DNA of 64,000 nt from Halomonas litopenaei (GCF_017303055.1 NZ_JAEKJT010000003.1:682001-746000); one strand, 5' to 3'. Shown: positions 28,457 through 37,998, counted from the stretch's first letter. The notes: a model not told the origin generated them from the letters alone. Made by a program: numbers and translations.

Positions 28457-28814
28457 GGCGGCTCCAAGATAAATCAACTTTGGTCTAATGAAAGCACCGA
28501 TTAAACGCTCGTGCGATCTATGGCGGTGCAGCATAGATCCGCTTCTAACTTATTCATTTTCTTGAATTGTCGATACTTTTTATCGCTTCAAGAGCTGTGC
28601 ATATGCCAAAAAAGCGTGGTGATTCATCGACATGTGTCGCATCGAACAACGCTTGTGGACCGTGCTAGCTTGATGAAGCCGAGGCGACAGCGAGGGTCCC
28701 CCCGCTGTTCGGCCACTACTCCCAGGCACCGCCACCATGGATGCCAAACGCCAACCTGGAGAGGCAGCGACCGCCTCCTTTGCAGAATCACAACAACCCA
28801 CGGGGAGCACCTGC
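28457..28814. promoter_or_regulatory. Divergent tmcA / TRAP promoter region
   Basis: About 360 bp without a supported gene. The half near tmcA is AT-rich. It holds an inverted repeat at 28561-28592. No clear -35/-10 pair can be assigned with confidence. The 3' part near dctP is GC-rich and probably an untranslated leader. Confidence 0.5.
28561..28592. repeat. Nested inverted repeat in TRAP operon upstream region
   Basis: Outer arms CTTGAA / TTCAAG (28561-28566, 28587-28592) and inner arms CGATA / TATCG (28571-28575, 28581-28585) around a 5-nt centre. It is a candidate operator for the TRAP transporter genes or a hairpin. Confidence 0.5.
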
Positions 28815-29921
28815 ATGAAGCACACCACCACATTCACGCTTACCGGCCTGGTGGCTGGTATCGCCCTGGCCACCATGTCCAGCTCGGCGATGGCCCAGGA
28901 AAAGTGGACCATGACCACCACCTGGCCAGAGAACCTCGACCTGATCGCCATCGACAAGCATTGGGCTGAGCTGGTCAACCAGCTGGCCGGTGACGAAGTC
29001 CAGATCGAGTTCTACGCCGGCGGCACCCTGATGCCTGGCACCGAAGTCTTCGATGCCACCGAAACCGGCAGCATCCAGGCCGCCGGTGACTGGCCTGGCT
29101 ACTGGGCCGGTCGCAGCCCGGCATTTTCGCCGCTGGCAACGACCACCAGCCTGTTCAACGGCGTCGACTACCTGAACTGGATTACCCAATGGGGGGGCTT
29201 TGAGCTCTACCAGGAGATCTACGGCCAGTACAACATGGTCTACCTGCCCTACGGTATCACCAACAATGAATCGGGTTTCCGTGGTGGCACGCCGATCGAG
29301 TCCATCGCCGACATCGAAGGCAAGCGCCTGCGCCTGTCCGGTCGCGACCAAGGCCGCGTCCTCGAGCAACTCGGCGGCTCTCAGGTCACTCTGGCTGGCG
29401 GTGAAATCTATCAGGCCATCGAACGTGGCGTGGTGGATGGCGCCGAATTCTCCACCCCTGGGGTGGACTACAAGGCCGGCTTCTCCGAGGTGGCTGACTA
29501 CTGGATGACCCCTGGCTGGCACCAGTCCGCCAGTGTGTTCGGCGTCATGATCAACAAGGATGCCTGGGACGCACTGTCCGAGGAAACTCAGGCCAAGCTG
29601 AAGATCGCCTCTGAAGCCACCATGGCCTGGTCACTGGCCTGGTCCGAGAAGCAGTCGACAGAAGGCACCGCCAAGTTCATCGAGGATGGCACCACCATCA
29701 ACCAGCTGTCCGAAGAGGATCTGGCCAAGATCCAGGACATCACCAACGAGGTGATCGTGCAGGGTGCCTGCGAGGACCCGATGCATGCCAAGGTCTATCA
29801 GTCGATGATCAGCTACCTGCAGGACTACGCCCAGTGGCGTGACGTCTCAGTGCCCTTCAACATGAGCCGCGTCACCGACAACATCCCGTCGCTCGACGAC
29901 ATCGAAGCCTGCATGAACTAG
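28815..29921 (+). CDS. dctP: TRAP transporter substrate-binding protein, DctP/TakP-like
   Basis: 368-aa periplasmic solute receptor. The signal peptide (KHTTTFTLTGLVAGIALATM) ends at AMA-QE. Family features include GKRLRLSGRDQGRVLEQLGG with the conserved Arg, GGEIYQAIERGVVDGAEF (about 193) and GWHQSASVFGVMINKDAW (about 233). The stretch AIERGVVDGAEFSTP resembles the TakP branch binding 2-oxoacids or other organic acids; the ligand is inferred. GGGGAG precedes the ATG at 28815. First gene of a three-gene operon, separated from dctQ by a hairpin. Confidence 0.93.
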   Translation: MKHTTTFTLTGLVAGIALATMSSSAMAQEKWTMTTTWPENLDLIAIDKHWAELVNQLAGDEVQIEFYAGGTLMPGTEVFDATETGSIQAAGDWPGYWAGRSPAFSPLATTTSLFNGVDYLNWITQWGGFELYQEIYGQYNMVYLPYGITNNESGFRGGTPIESIADIEGKRLRLSGRDQGRVLEQLGGSQVTLAGGEIYQAIERGVVDGAEFSTPGVDYKAGFSEVADYWMTPGWHQSASVFGVMINKDAWDALSEETQAKLKIASEATMAWSLAWSEKQSTEGTAKFIEDGTTINQLSEEDLAKIQDITNEVIVQGACEDPMHAKVYQSMISYLQDYAQWRDVSVPFNMSRVTDNIPSLDDIEACMN

Positions 29922-29943
29922 GCAACACGCTTGCCTTCACCGG

Positions 29944-29968
29944 CCGGCGGCCTTGATCAGGCCGCCGG
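29944..29968 (+). terminator. Intercistronic hairpin between dctP and dctQ
   Basis: Perfect 10-bp stem CCGGCGGCCT / AGGCCGCCGG with loop TGATC and no U-tract. Placed just after the solute-receptor gene, it likely stabilises the dctP mRNA end or partly attenuates, giving more receptor than permease. Confidence 0.6.
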
Positions 29969-29998
29969 TCATCGTTGGATATCGACGAGACTTCCACC

Positions 29999-30511
29999 AT
30001 GAACGCCATTGCCAAGGCCATTGACTGCTTGAACGAGTGGTTCGGCCGTTTGATCGCTCCGCTGATCGCGATCATCACCCTCGTGGTGGTCTACGACATC
30101 GCGATGCGCTTCTTTTTCGGACGCCCCAGTGACTGGGCCTTCGACATCACCACCATGCTGTTCGGTACCCACTTCATGCTGATGGCCGCCTATGGGCTGC
30201 GTCATCACGCCCACGTGGAGGTGGATATCGTCAAGCAGCTGTTGTCCCGCCGTGGCCGGGCGCTGATCGACCTGCTGGGTTACCTGCTGTTCTTCACCCC
30301 CTTCATCATCATGTTCATCACTTATAGCTGGCGCTTCTTCGAACGCTCATGGAGCCGCGCCGAGTCCACCTACGGCATCGTCTCCATTCCGGTGTACCCG
30401 GTGAAGGCCGTGTTGGTCATCGCCGGTGTCCTGATCCTGCTGCAGGCCGTCGCCATCGTCATCCGCGCTATCACGGAGCTGACTACCCACGACAGGGAGG
30501 AGGCCCGATGA
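29999..30511 (+). CDS. dctQ: TRAP transporter small permease, DctQ
   Basis: 170-aa four-helix membrane protein of the DctQ family; segments near residues 15-35, 50-70, 88-110 and 130-150. FFFGRPSDWAFDITTMLFGTHFML is the typical central region. It forms the small subunit of the Na+-coupled TRAP transporter. The ATG at 29999 gives the standard N-terminus; a TTG at 29975 is less likely. Its stop overlaps the dctM ATG (ATGA). Confidence 0.92.
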   Translation: MNAIAKAIDCLNEWFGRLIAPLIAIITLVVVYDIAMRFFFGRPSDWAFDITTMLFGTHFMLMAAYGLRHHAHVEVDIVKQLLSRRGRALIDLLGYLLFFTPFIIMFITYSWRFFERSWSRAESTYGIVSIPVYPVKAVLVIAGVLILLQAVAIVIRAITELTTHDREEAR

Positions 30512-31833
30512 GTGCCGAACTTCTTACCATCTTCATGTTCTCCGGACTGATGCTGGGGCTCTTCATGGGCCACCCGCTTGCCTTCGTGCTGGGTGGCATG
30601 GCGGTGCTGGGTGCCTGGTTGGGCCCCGGCCCACAGGTGCTGGGCATCATCATCAACAACATCTACGGGCGCGCCATGGACAACTATGTTCTGGTGGCGA
30701 TCCCGCTGTTTATTCTGATGGCACGCTTTCTCAACGACTCCGGCGTCACCGAGAAGATGTTCGAGAGCATGCGACTGTTGCTCGGACGTGTGCGCGGCGG
30801 CCTGGCGCTGACGGTGGTCATCGTCTCGGTACTGCTGGCGGCCACTACCGGCATCGTCGGTGCCTCCATCGCCGTCATGGGACTGATCGCTCTGGCGCCG
30901 ATGCTCAAGTACGGCTACCACAAGGGGCTGTCCGCCGGGGTGATCATGGCAAGCGGCTGTCTCGGCATTCTGATCCCGCCGAGCATCATGCTGATCCTGA
31001 TGGCCAGCTACTCTCCCGTGTCGGTCGGCGCACTGTTTGCCGGCGCCCTGGTGCCTGGCCTGCTGCTGGGGGGCATGTATGCGCTGTATGTGCTCATCGT
31101 CTGCCTGATCAAACCTGACTTCGGTCCCCCGGTAGGTGTCGAGGAACGCGCCGAAACCAGTACCGGCGAGCTGATCGTACGCTTGTGCAAGTATGTGCTG
31201 CCGCCCATGAGCCTGATCCTTGGCGTGCTGGGAGCCCTGTTCACCGGTATTGCCACGGCCACGGAAGCCTCTGCCATTGGCGTGACGCTGGCGTTCTGCC
31301 TGTTCTTGATCTTCGGCGACCGCAAGCTGTCGACCTGCTATACCACCTTCATCGAGGCCGGCAAGACGACGACCATGGTGATGTTCGTGCTGGTCGGCGC
31401 CACCGCCTTCACCGGAGTGTTCTCGATTGGCGGGGGCATGGATGTGATCAGCGAGCTGGTTCTGGCCATGCCGGGCGGCACCACGGGTGCGCTGATCCTG
31501 ATGTTCCTGCTGGTATTCGTCCTGGGGATGTTCCTCGACTGGACCGGCATCGTACTGTTGAGCTTCCCGATCATGCTCCCCATCGTGGAGACCATGGGTG
31601 TCGACATGCTGTGGTTCGTGGTCATGGTCGCCGTGGTGCTGCAGACCTCCTTCCTGACCCCGCCCTTCGGCTACGCGCTGTTCTACCTCAAGGGCGTGGC
31701 CCCGCCCGAGGTCGAGACGCTGGATCTGTACAAGGCCGTCATTCCCTTCTGCGCGCTGATCCTGCTGGCCTGCGTGCTGATGTCGTACTTCCCCTGGCTG
31801 GTCACCGGCCTGCCCTCCAAGCTGCTCGGATAA
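30508..31833 (+). CDS. dctM: TRAP transporter large permease, DctM
   Basis: 441-aa large permease of the ion-transporter superfamily with about twelve membrane segments. Signature stretches are GHPLAFVLGGMAVLGAWLG, AATTGIVGASIAVMG (about 110-124), MASGCLGILIPPSIMLIL (about 146) and LGMFLDWTGIVLLSFPIMLPI (about 340). It carries the Na+ and substrate path of the TRAP system. GGGAGGAGG precedes the ATG, which overlaps the dctQ stop. A terminator follows. Confidence 0.94.
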   Translation: MSAELLTIFMFSGLMLGLFMGHPLAFVLGGMAVLGAWLGPGPQVLGIIINNIYGRAMDNYVLVAIPLFILMARFLNDSGVTEKMFESMRLLLGRVRGGLALTVVIVSVLLAATTGIVGASIAVMGLIALAPMLKYGYHKGLSAGVIMASGCLGILIPPSIMLILMASYSPVSVGALFAGALVPGLLLGGMYALYVLIVCLIKPDFGPPVGVEERAETSTGELIVRLCKYVLPPMSLILGVLGALFTGIATATEASAIGVTLAFCLFLIFGDRKLSTCYTTFIEAGKTTTMVMFVLVGATAFTGVFSIGGGMDVISELVLAMPGGTTGALILMFLLVFVLGMFLDWTGIVLLSFPIMLPIVETMGVDMLWFVVMVAVVLQTSFLTPPFGYALFYLKGVAPPEVETLDLYKAVIPFCALILLACVLMSYFPWLVTGLPSKLLG

Positions 31834-31865
31834 GTACACGCAAGATCACCGCGACGGTACGAGTG

Positions 31866-31892
31866 AGCCTCCGCTTCGGCGGGGGCTTTTTT
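31866..31892 (+). terminator. Intrinsic terminator after dctM
   Basis: Stem AGCCTCCGC / GCGGGGGCT (one mismatch) with a TTCG tetraloop, followed by six T residues. Confidence 0.9.
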
Positions 31893-32052
31893 ACTTTGCA
31901 GCGACGAGATTTCCAGTACCGAGAGAGCATACTCTTCGGCTTTTCACCCTCCCGCGCTACCGTTTTGGTAAAGCCTCGACCTAGTTCCTGCGCCGTATTA
32001 CTTATCGAGAGATCCCGACCTCTCGATCCACCTACCGTGCAGGGCCCAACCG

Positions 32053-32997
32053 ATGGCCAATGTCTCTCGCTTTACCCTACCTGCCGCCGACGCCTATCCG
32101 CTCGGCGCCAGCCTCTTCGAACCCGACCAGGACCCGCGAGGAGTGGTGATCATCCATCCCGCCTCCGCTGTCTCCCAGCGTCTCTATCAGGGGTTTGCCA
32201 ATGCCCTGTGTGAACGAGGGCTGACGGTGATCTGCTATGACTACCGCGGGATAGGCCGGTCGCGACCGGAACACCTCGACCAGCTACAGGTGAGCATGCA
32301 GGATTGGGCAGAACTGGACGCCGACAGCGTGACGCGCTGGGCGCACCAGCGCTGGCCGACGCTCCCGATGCTGGCGGTGGGACACAGCTTTGGCGGGCAT
32401 GCCATTGGCTTGGGCGAGGCCAGTCGACTGCTGAGCGCCGCCGTGCTGATCGCCTGCAACGCCAGTTGCCTGCGCTTCATCACGTCACCGTGGCTTCGCC
32501 TGCGGGCCTATGTGCTGCTGAAGATCCTGTTTCCTCTGCTGTCCCGCGTCGCCGGCTATGTCCCCTGTCGGCGCTTGGGGGTCAGTGAAGACGTCCCCTG
32601 CGGCGTTGCCCGCCAGTGCAGCCACTGGATCAGTCTGCCGCGCTATTTCTTCGATGATCCTGAGCTTGCCGCGGAGGCCCGTTTCGCCAGGCTGACCATA
32701 CCGCTGCTGGTGGTCGGTTTCGATGACGACCCCTACGCCAGCCGCGACAGCATTGACCTGCTGGCGTCCTATTTCACCCAGGCCCCGGTGACGCGTCTGC
32801 AGCTCACTCCTGAGACGCTGGGCAGTGGCACACTGGGACACCTGGACGGCTTCCGCCGACGCCACCGGGAGACCTTGTGGCCCCTGCTGACGGGGTGGCT
32901 GGAGCAGCACTTGGCGTCCGCTGACCCGCAGGCACAGAGCACGCCGGATACCTCTGCCGTCACACCGAATCGCGAACTCTATGCCCCCGGCGGCTGA
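32053..32997 (+). CDS. Alpha/beta hydrolase, COG4757-like
   Basis: 314-aa serine hydrolase. VVIIHPASAVSQRLYQ and YDYRGIGRSRP precede the nucleophile elbow GHSFGGHAIG (Ser about 117); a Gly-His-Leu-Asp (GHLDGFRRRH) segment near residue 262 supplies the catalytic His. The pattern of YDYRGIGxS, GHSFGG and late HLDGFR fits uncharacterised esterase-like hydrolases of bacteria. The C-terminal 30 residues are low complexity. Substrate unknown. It is convergent with the RND pump gene, 28 nt apart. Confidence 0.85.
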   Translation: MANVSRFTLPAADAYPLGASLFEPDQDPRGVVIIHPASAVSQRLYQGFANALCERGLTVICYDYRGIGRSRPEHLDQLQVSMQDWAELDADSVTRWAHQRWPTLPMLAVGHSFGGHAIGLGEASRLLSAAVLIACNASCLRFITSPWLRLRAYVLLKILFPLLSRVAGYVPCRRLGVSEDVPCGVARQCSHWISLPRYFFDDPELAAEARFARLTIPLLVVGFDDDPYASRDSIDLLASYFTQAPVTRLQLTPETLGSGTLGHLDGFRRRHRETLWPLLTGWLEQHLASADPQAQSTPDTSAVTPNRELYAPGG

Positions 32998-33025
32998 CGT
33001 CGCCGGGAGCTATCACTGCCCACTC

Positions 33026-36000
33026 TCAGCTCGCGCGAATGCGCATCAGCGTGCAGTACACCACCGGCACCATCACCAGCGTCAGCAGCGTCGCCACCCC
33101 CAGGCCGAACACGATCACCACGGCCATGGAGGCAAAGAACGCATCGGTGAACAGGGGCAACATGCCCAACATGGTGGTGATCGCCGCCATGGTGACCGGG
33201 CGTACACGACTGACGGCGGCCTGGACCACCGCATCATGGGCATCGTCCTGAAGCTTGCGCTGGACGTTGATCTCTTCCATCAGGACGATGGCATTTTTCA
33301 GCACCATGCCGATCAGGCTCAGGGTGCCGAGCAGCGCCATGAAGGTGAAGGGTGCTCCCAACAGGGCCAGGCCGCCAATGATGCCGATCATCATCAATGG
33401 CACGATGGACCAGATGGCCAGCGACTGTCGCAGGCGCCCGAACAGCAGCACCGTGATGATGAACATGCCAAGCAAGCCCATCGGCAGCGACGACAGCAGC
33501 GCCTGCTGAGCTTCGCTGGCGGTCTCGTACTCACCGCCCCACTCGATGGCGTAGCCTGGCGGCAGCTCGATGGCCTCCACCTGGGGCCGCAGCCGTCCCA
33601 GCACGCTGGCAGCGGTCTCACCGGAGAGCGGCATGGGCTCTGCGTAGACGGCCAACATCCGCCGCCTGTCACGGCGCTTGATCAAGGGGTCCCGCAGCTC
33701 GGTACGCAGCTCACCCAGCACGTTGCCCGCACTCAGGTAGCACCCTTGCTCTTCACTCCAGACGTTGATGGCGCCCAGGTTATCGATGTCGTGACGCTGC
33801 CCCTCCTGGGAGCGCATCACGATCGGGATCAGCTCACTGCCTTCCCGATAGACGCCGACCTGCTCGCCATCGTTGTTGAGACGGAAGGCCTGCTGCAGAC
33901 CATCGCGGGTTACCCCCACCCGGCGTGCCTGCTCATCCAGGAACTCGGGGACAATGACACTCTCGCGGTTGCTCCATGACAGGCGAATGCTGTCCGCCAT
34001 GGGTTCATCCTGAAAGATGCCGCGCACCTGTGCCCCCAGTTCACGCAGGGTCTCGGGGTCATCACCGTAGATACGCGCCTCGATGCTGGCCTTGGCCGAT
34101 GGGCCTACCTGCAGCGCCTGCACCTTGTACTGAACCCGCGGGAAGTCTTGTCGCAGCGTCTCGATCACGTCGCGCATGCGCGCCTCTCGGCTGTCGCGAT
34201 CACGAGTCTCGACGATCAACTGGCCAAAGCTCGCGTAGCGGTCTTCCGGGGCATAGGTCAGGGTAAAGCGCTGGGCGCCGCCACCGATCACACTGGTCAC
34301 CTGGGTCACGCCTTCCATCTCGAGGACCTTCTGCTCCAGCCGCTCGACGGTGCGCTCGGTATCGAGAATATCGGTCCCTTCCGGCAGCCACACATCGGCG
34401 AAGAACAGCGGGGTGGTGGCATCTGGGAAAAAGGCGTTCTTGACCTGACCGGACACCGACAGAGCGCCGGCCAGCAGGGCGACCGCCAGCAACAGCGTCA
34501 GGTAGCGAAACCGTATACCCAGGACAAGCATGCGCCGGAAGACCCGAAACAAAAGCCCGCGGTAGGGGTCCACGTCGTCACTCTGGTCATCGCCCGCGAC
34601 GCGGTCCTTGAAGAACAGATCAAAGAAGAACGGTGTCAGGGTCAGGGCGGTGATCCAACTGAGAAACAGCGAATAGCACAGCACCCAGAACAGCGACCCG
34701 ACGAACTCACCGGTGGCATCAGGAGACAGCCCTATCGGGGCAAAGGCGGTGATGGCGATCACCGTGGCCCCCAGCAAGGGCAGCCGGTTCTGTCCAACCA
34801 CTTCGAGCGCCGCCTGGCGCTTGGTCTTGCCTCTGGCCATGCCGATCAGCATGCCTTCGGTGACAACGATAGCGTTGTCCACCAGCATGCCCAAGGCGAT
34901 GATCAAGGCGCCCAGCGATATCTTCTGCAGCTGAATCCCATGGATCGACATCATGATGAAGGTGCCGAGAATGGTCAGCAGCAGAATCAAGCCCATCAGC
35001 AGTCCGCTGCGCACGCCCATGAACAGCAGCAGTACCAGGATGACGATGCCAACGGCTTCCGCCAGGTTGATCAAAAACCCGTTGACCGCGTCTTCCACGA
35101 CGTGGGGCTGGTGATACACGGTCTCCAGCTCCATCCCTAGCGGCATGCGCTGGGACAGCTCAGCGAGTCGGGCCTCTACCCGCTCGCCGACCTCCACCAC
35201 ATTGACCCCGGAGGCGAAGGAAATCCCGATGGACAGCGCCGGCTGGCCGCCCGCGTGATACAACAACTGGGGCGTGTCGCTGAGCTCACGCGACACCTCG
35301 GCGATATCCCCCAGCCGAATCAGGCCGTTACCCGGCCGCCCTACCACCAGCTGCTCAAGCGCTTCGACGCTGTCGAACTCGCCGGTCGGCTGCAGCGACA
35401 GGGACAGGCCATCCAGCTTGATGTGACCGGAATCGCCGACCACGTTCTGCGCATTGAGCAGGTCGCTGAGCTGTTGCGGCGAAATTCCCAGCGCCTTCAT
35501 GCGGTCACGATCGAGGGACACCACCACCTGCTCCTGCACCGTGCCGGCGATGGCCACCTTCTTGACCCCCTCGACCAGGCGCAGTTCGCGTTGCAGCAGG
35601 TCGGCATGATCTTCCAGGTCCTGCTGACCGTAGTCCGGCCCCGTCAAGGTCAGCAGCAAGCCGAAAACGTCACCGAAGTCATCATTGACGATCGACGTGC
35701 CCGCTCCAGGAGGCAGCTGAACCTGGGCATCATTGATCTTGCGGCGCAGCAGGTCCCAGTACTGATCCAGCTCGTTCTCGCGCACCGTGTTCTCCAGCTC
35801 CACGGTGATCTGCGACAGCCCGTCGGCATTGACCGAGCTGACACGCTTGAGGTCAGGCATCTGCTGGATGGCTTTCTCCAGACGCAGCGTGACTTCTTCT
35901 TCGACCTGCTCAGGCGTCGCGCCAGGGTACTGGGTCGAAATGATAGCGTTGCGAATGGTGAATTCGGGGAACTCGAGCTGGCCCAGACCGAAGAAGGAGA

Positions 36001-36073
36001 CGACGCCGCCGATGGCCAGCAGCAGGGTGATCATCCAGCTGATCACCTTCTGGCGCAGGAAAAAATCGACCAT
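33026..36073 (-). CDS. RND efflux pump, inner-membrane transporter
   Basis: 1015-aa AcrB/HAE1-family proton antiporter. Typical twelve-helix topology with two large periplasmic loops; the helix-4 motif GALIIALGMLVDNAIVVTEG carries the proton-relay Asp (about residue 405), and IGLSPDATGEFVGSLFWVL follows. The N-terminus FFLRQKVISWMITLLLA is standard. Substrates likely drugs, detergents or similar hydrophobic compounds (inferred). It is preceded 3 nt away by its adaptor gene; no outer-membrane TolC-type gene lies nearby, so an unlinked channel must be used. Confidence 0.95.
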   Translation of the reverse strand: MVDFFLRQKVISWMITLLLAIGGVVSFFGLGQLEFPEFTIRNAIISTQYPGATPEQVEEEVTLRLEKAIQQMPDLKRVSSVNADGLSQITVELENTVRENELDQYWDLLRRKINDAQVQLPPGAGTSIVNDDFGDVFGLLLTLTGPDYGQQDLEDHADLLQRELRLVEGVKKVAIAGTVQEQVVVSLDRDRMKALGISPQQLSDLLNAQNVVGDSGHIKLDGLSLSLQPTGEFDSVEALEQLVVGRPGNGLIRLGDIAEVSRELSDTPQLLYHAGGQPALSIGISFASGVNVVEVGERVEARLAELSQRMPLGMELETVYHQPHVVEDAVNGFLINLAEAVGIVILVLLLFMGVRSGLLMGLILLLTILGTFIMMSIHGIQLQKISLGALIIALGMLVDNAIVVTEGMLIGMARGKTKRQAALEVVGQNRLPLLGATVIAITAFAPIGLSPDATGEFVGSLFWVLCYSLFLSWITALTLTPFFFDLFFKDRVAGDDQSDDVDPYRGLLFRVFRRMLVLGIRFRYLTLLLAVALLAGALSVSGQVKNAFFPDATTPLFFADVWLPEGTDILDTERTVERLEQKVLEMEGVTQVTSVIGGGAQRFTLTYAPEDRYASFGQLIVETRDRDSREARMRDVIETLRQDFPRVQYKVQALQVGPSAKASIEARIYGDDPETLRELGAQVRGIFQDEPMADSIRLSWSNRESVIVPEFLDEQARRVGVTRDGLQQAFRLNNDGEQVGVYREGSELIPIVMRSQEGQRHDIDNLGAINVWSEEQGCYLSAGNVLGELRTELRDPLIKRRDRRRMLAVYAEPMPLSGETAASVLGRLRPQVEAIELPPGYAIEWGGEYETASEAQQALLSSLPMGLLGMFIITVLLFGRLRQSLAIWSIVPLMMIGIIGGLALLGAPFTFMALLGTLSLIGMVLKNAIVLMEEINVQRKLQDDAHDAVVQAAVSRVRPVTMAAITTMLGMLPLFTDAFFASMAVVIVFGLGVATLLTLVMVPVVYCTLMRIRAS

Positions 36074-36076
36074 TGA

Positions 36077-37225
36077 TCAGAGCCCCTCTTCCTTGATCCA
36101 CGGGCGCACCTGTCGCCCTTCCTGCATCCGCTCTGCACCGGCAGCCACCAGCCGATCACCGGCCTCAAGCTCGCCTTCGATCAACATCCCCCGGGTGGTA
36201 ATCGGCCCCGGCGTCACCGGCACGGCCTCGACCTTGCCGGGGCCTTCAGCGGCGGCGGGATCATCCGGCACAAAGCGCCACACCACTGGCTGCTCAGGGG
36301 CTGACTCGCGAGTGGTCACCGCGGCCACCGGCACGCGCCAGGGGTCTCGGCTGTCACCGGTGAGCGCACTCATGTCGAGCAGCACCGTCGCACTCATGCC
36401 TGACAGCACGGTGATGTCCTCCGGCTCAGGCAGGGTCAGGGTCACCTCATAGCTCAGTGAGCCCTGGCTCACGCTGCTGTCGTGCTCCTTGTAGCGGGCC
36501 GGGTACCGCTGCTGCTGATTTTCGGCGAAGGTGACCCACACCACGGCCTCATCACCGTCCTGCACCGCCTGAGCACGCTCGTCGTTGATCCGGCGCACCT
36601 GCTGTTCCGGCAGCTGAAAGGTGACATCGATGGAACCTGGCTGCTGCAGCTCGGCGATGGTCTGCTGGGCGGTGACCACTTGGTAGTTATCGACAGGCAC
36701 CGAGGCAATCACACCGCTGAACGGCGCCGTCAGCTCGGTGTAGCTGACCTGGTCCTGTGCTTGCTTGAGCTGGGCCTGGGCCGAGAGGTATTCGGCCCTG
36801 GCCTCGTCGAAGCGTGAGCGGCTGATGGCGCCGCGCTCCAGCGAGATACGCATGCGCTCGTAGGTCGCCTCCGCCAGGCTGTAACTGGAGCGAGCGCTGG
36901 CCAGTTGACTCTCGGCGTCGCGGTCGTCCAGCCGAGCGATCAAGTCGCCGGCTTCAACCTCATCGCCTGGCTGTACGGCAAGCTCGCGCAGCTCTCCGCC
37001 AACGCGAAAGGAGAGCTCCGAACGCTCAGACGCCTGAACCTGACCGGGATAGCGCATCAGCATGCCTTGGCGCTTGGCATCCAGCGCTACCAGCTTCACC
37101 GGATGCACCTGTTGCTGCGTCAGTGGCGGCTGGTCGGCCTCACAGCCGGCTATCACAACGACGGCAAGCAGCGTGGCAACAAGGCTTCGTCGACGAAGAA
37201 TCAGGCGCTGGCGGAAAGGGATCAT
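36077..37225 (-). CDS. RND efflux periplasmic adaptor lipoprotein (MFP)
   Basis: 382-aa membrane fusion protein. A signal with lipobox (VVIAGC, Cys28) shows lipid anchoring. The order is beta-barrel and lipoyl half (RYPGQVQASERSELSFRVGG), helical hairpin (residues about 100-160, coiled SARSSYSLAEATYERM), then lipoyl return (ELTAPFSGVIASVPVDNYQ) and barrel domain. It bridges the RND transporter and the outer-membrane channel. It starts with ATG after GGAGCCCCC. Confidence 0.93.
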   Translation of the reverse strand: MIPFRQRLILRRRSLVATLLAVVVIAGCEADQPPLTQQQVHPVKLVALDAKRQGMLMRYPGQVQASERSELSFRVGGELRELAVQPGDEVEAGDLIARLDDRDAESQLASARSSYSLAEATYERMRISLERGAISRSRFDEARAEYLSAQAQLKQAQDQVSYTELTAPFSGVIASVPVDNYQVVTAQQTIAELQQPGSIDVTFQLPEQQVRRINDERAQAVQDGDEAVVWVTFAENQQQRYPARYKEHDSSVSQGSLSYEVTLTLPEPEDITVLSGMSATVLLDMSALTGDSRDPWRVPVAAVTTRESAPEQPVVWRFVPDDPAAAEGPGKVEAVPVTPGPITTRGMLIEGELEAGDRLVAAGAERMQEGRQVRPWIKEEGL

Positions 37226-37343
37226 GGGGGCTCCAATGCATCCAGGGGTCTTGGGTCAGGGGCTATCGGGGGTCAGTATTCAGTTTTGTTTCAATGTCTT
37301 GCGTCAGGCTCTTGGTTCAGGCTGTTGCGCCAACAGGACGTAT

Positions 37344-37946
37344 TCAGCGACAGCCTTGCGTAGCCGCCTCCGGACTGGCGGCTATCGCATCCCAGGCCAT
37401 GGCAAAGGCCAGCTCGATATTGGCGTCACTGGGGTCGAAGGGGTGGCACTGCTGGCCGTGCACCAGCTGATAGATCGGCAAAAACAGAAAGCAGTGCACC
37501 AGGGCGCGACCGGCGGGCTTGAGCACACCGCTGCGCTGGCCCTGGTCCACCACGTCAAGCAGCGGCGACAGTCGGCAGTCGTTGCGCTCACGCAGTGCCT
37601 CGGTCATCCATACCGAGTGACTAAAGGCATCGTGAAAGCGAAACAGCCGCGGCTGCTCCAGCGCCAAGCCGAACAACGCCCGCCAGATCGCCTTGAGCCC
37701 TGCACGCAAGTCGACTTCGTCATCGAAGGCTTCCAGCGCGGTATCGATCAAGCGGTCACACACGTGCACAAAGGTCGCTTCGAGCAGCGCGGTCTTGTCG
37801 GTGAAGTGGATGTAGACCGTCGCCGGCGAGACCTTGGCGCGACGCGCAATACGCGCGACCGAGGCGACCTGAAAGCCGTGCTCTGTCACTTCGACCAGAG
37901 TGGCTTCGAGCAGTCCCACTCGCTTGCTGTCATCACGGGGTCGCAC
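37344..37946 (-). CDS. TetR-family regulator of the RND pump
   Basis: 200-aa regulator with an N-terminal helix-turn-helix: VASVARIARRAKVSPATVYIHFTDKTALLEATF (about residues 26-58), a textbook TetR domain. The C-terminal ligand domain is variable. It precedes the adaptor and pump on the same strand (118-bp gap), so it probably controls them and itself. The GTG start has GGAGG 10 nt upstream. The likely operator is the TGAAT-4-ATTCA repeat just upstream. Confidence 0.9.
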   Translation of the reverse strand: MRPRDDSKRVGLLEATLVEVTEHGFQVASVARIARRAKVSPATVYIHFTDKTALLEATFVHVCDRLIDTALEAFDDEVDLRAGLKAIWRALFGLALEQPRLFRFHDAFSHSVWMTEALRERNDCRLSPLLDVVDQGQRSGVLKPAGRALVHCFLFLPIYQLVHGQQCHPFDPSDANIELAFAMAWDAIAASPEAATQGCR

Positions 37947-37984
37947 GATGTAAAAGCCTCCTGTCAGATGCCTTTTAAAATAAA

Positions 37985-37998
37985 TGAATACTCATTCA
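37985..37998. promoter_or_regulatory. Candidate TetR operator
   Basis: Inverted repeat TGAAT-ACTC-ATTCA in an AT-rich stretch 39 bp upstream of the tetR start; this resembles operators of AcrR/TetR-type regulators. Confidence 0.5.

Noticed and set aside
30370..31839. Long open frame (about 490 codons) on the minus strand opposite dctM
   Set aside because: It mirrors a highly conserved TRAP permease, encodes a His/Gln-rich product with no recognisable fold, and is expected by chance opposite GC-rich genes.
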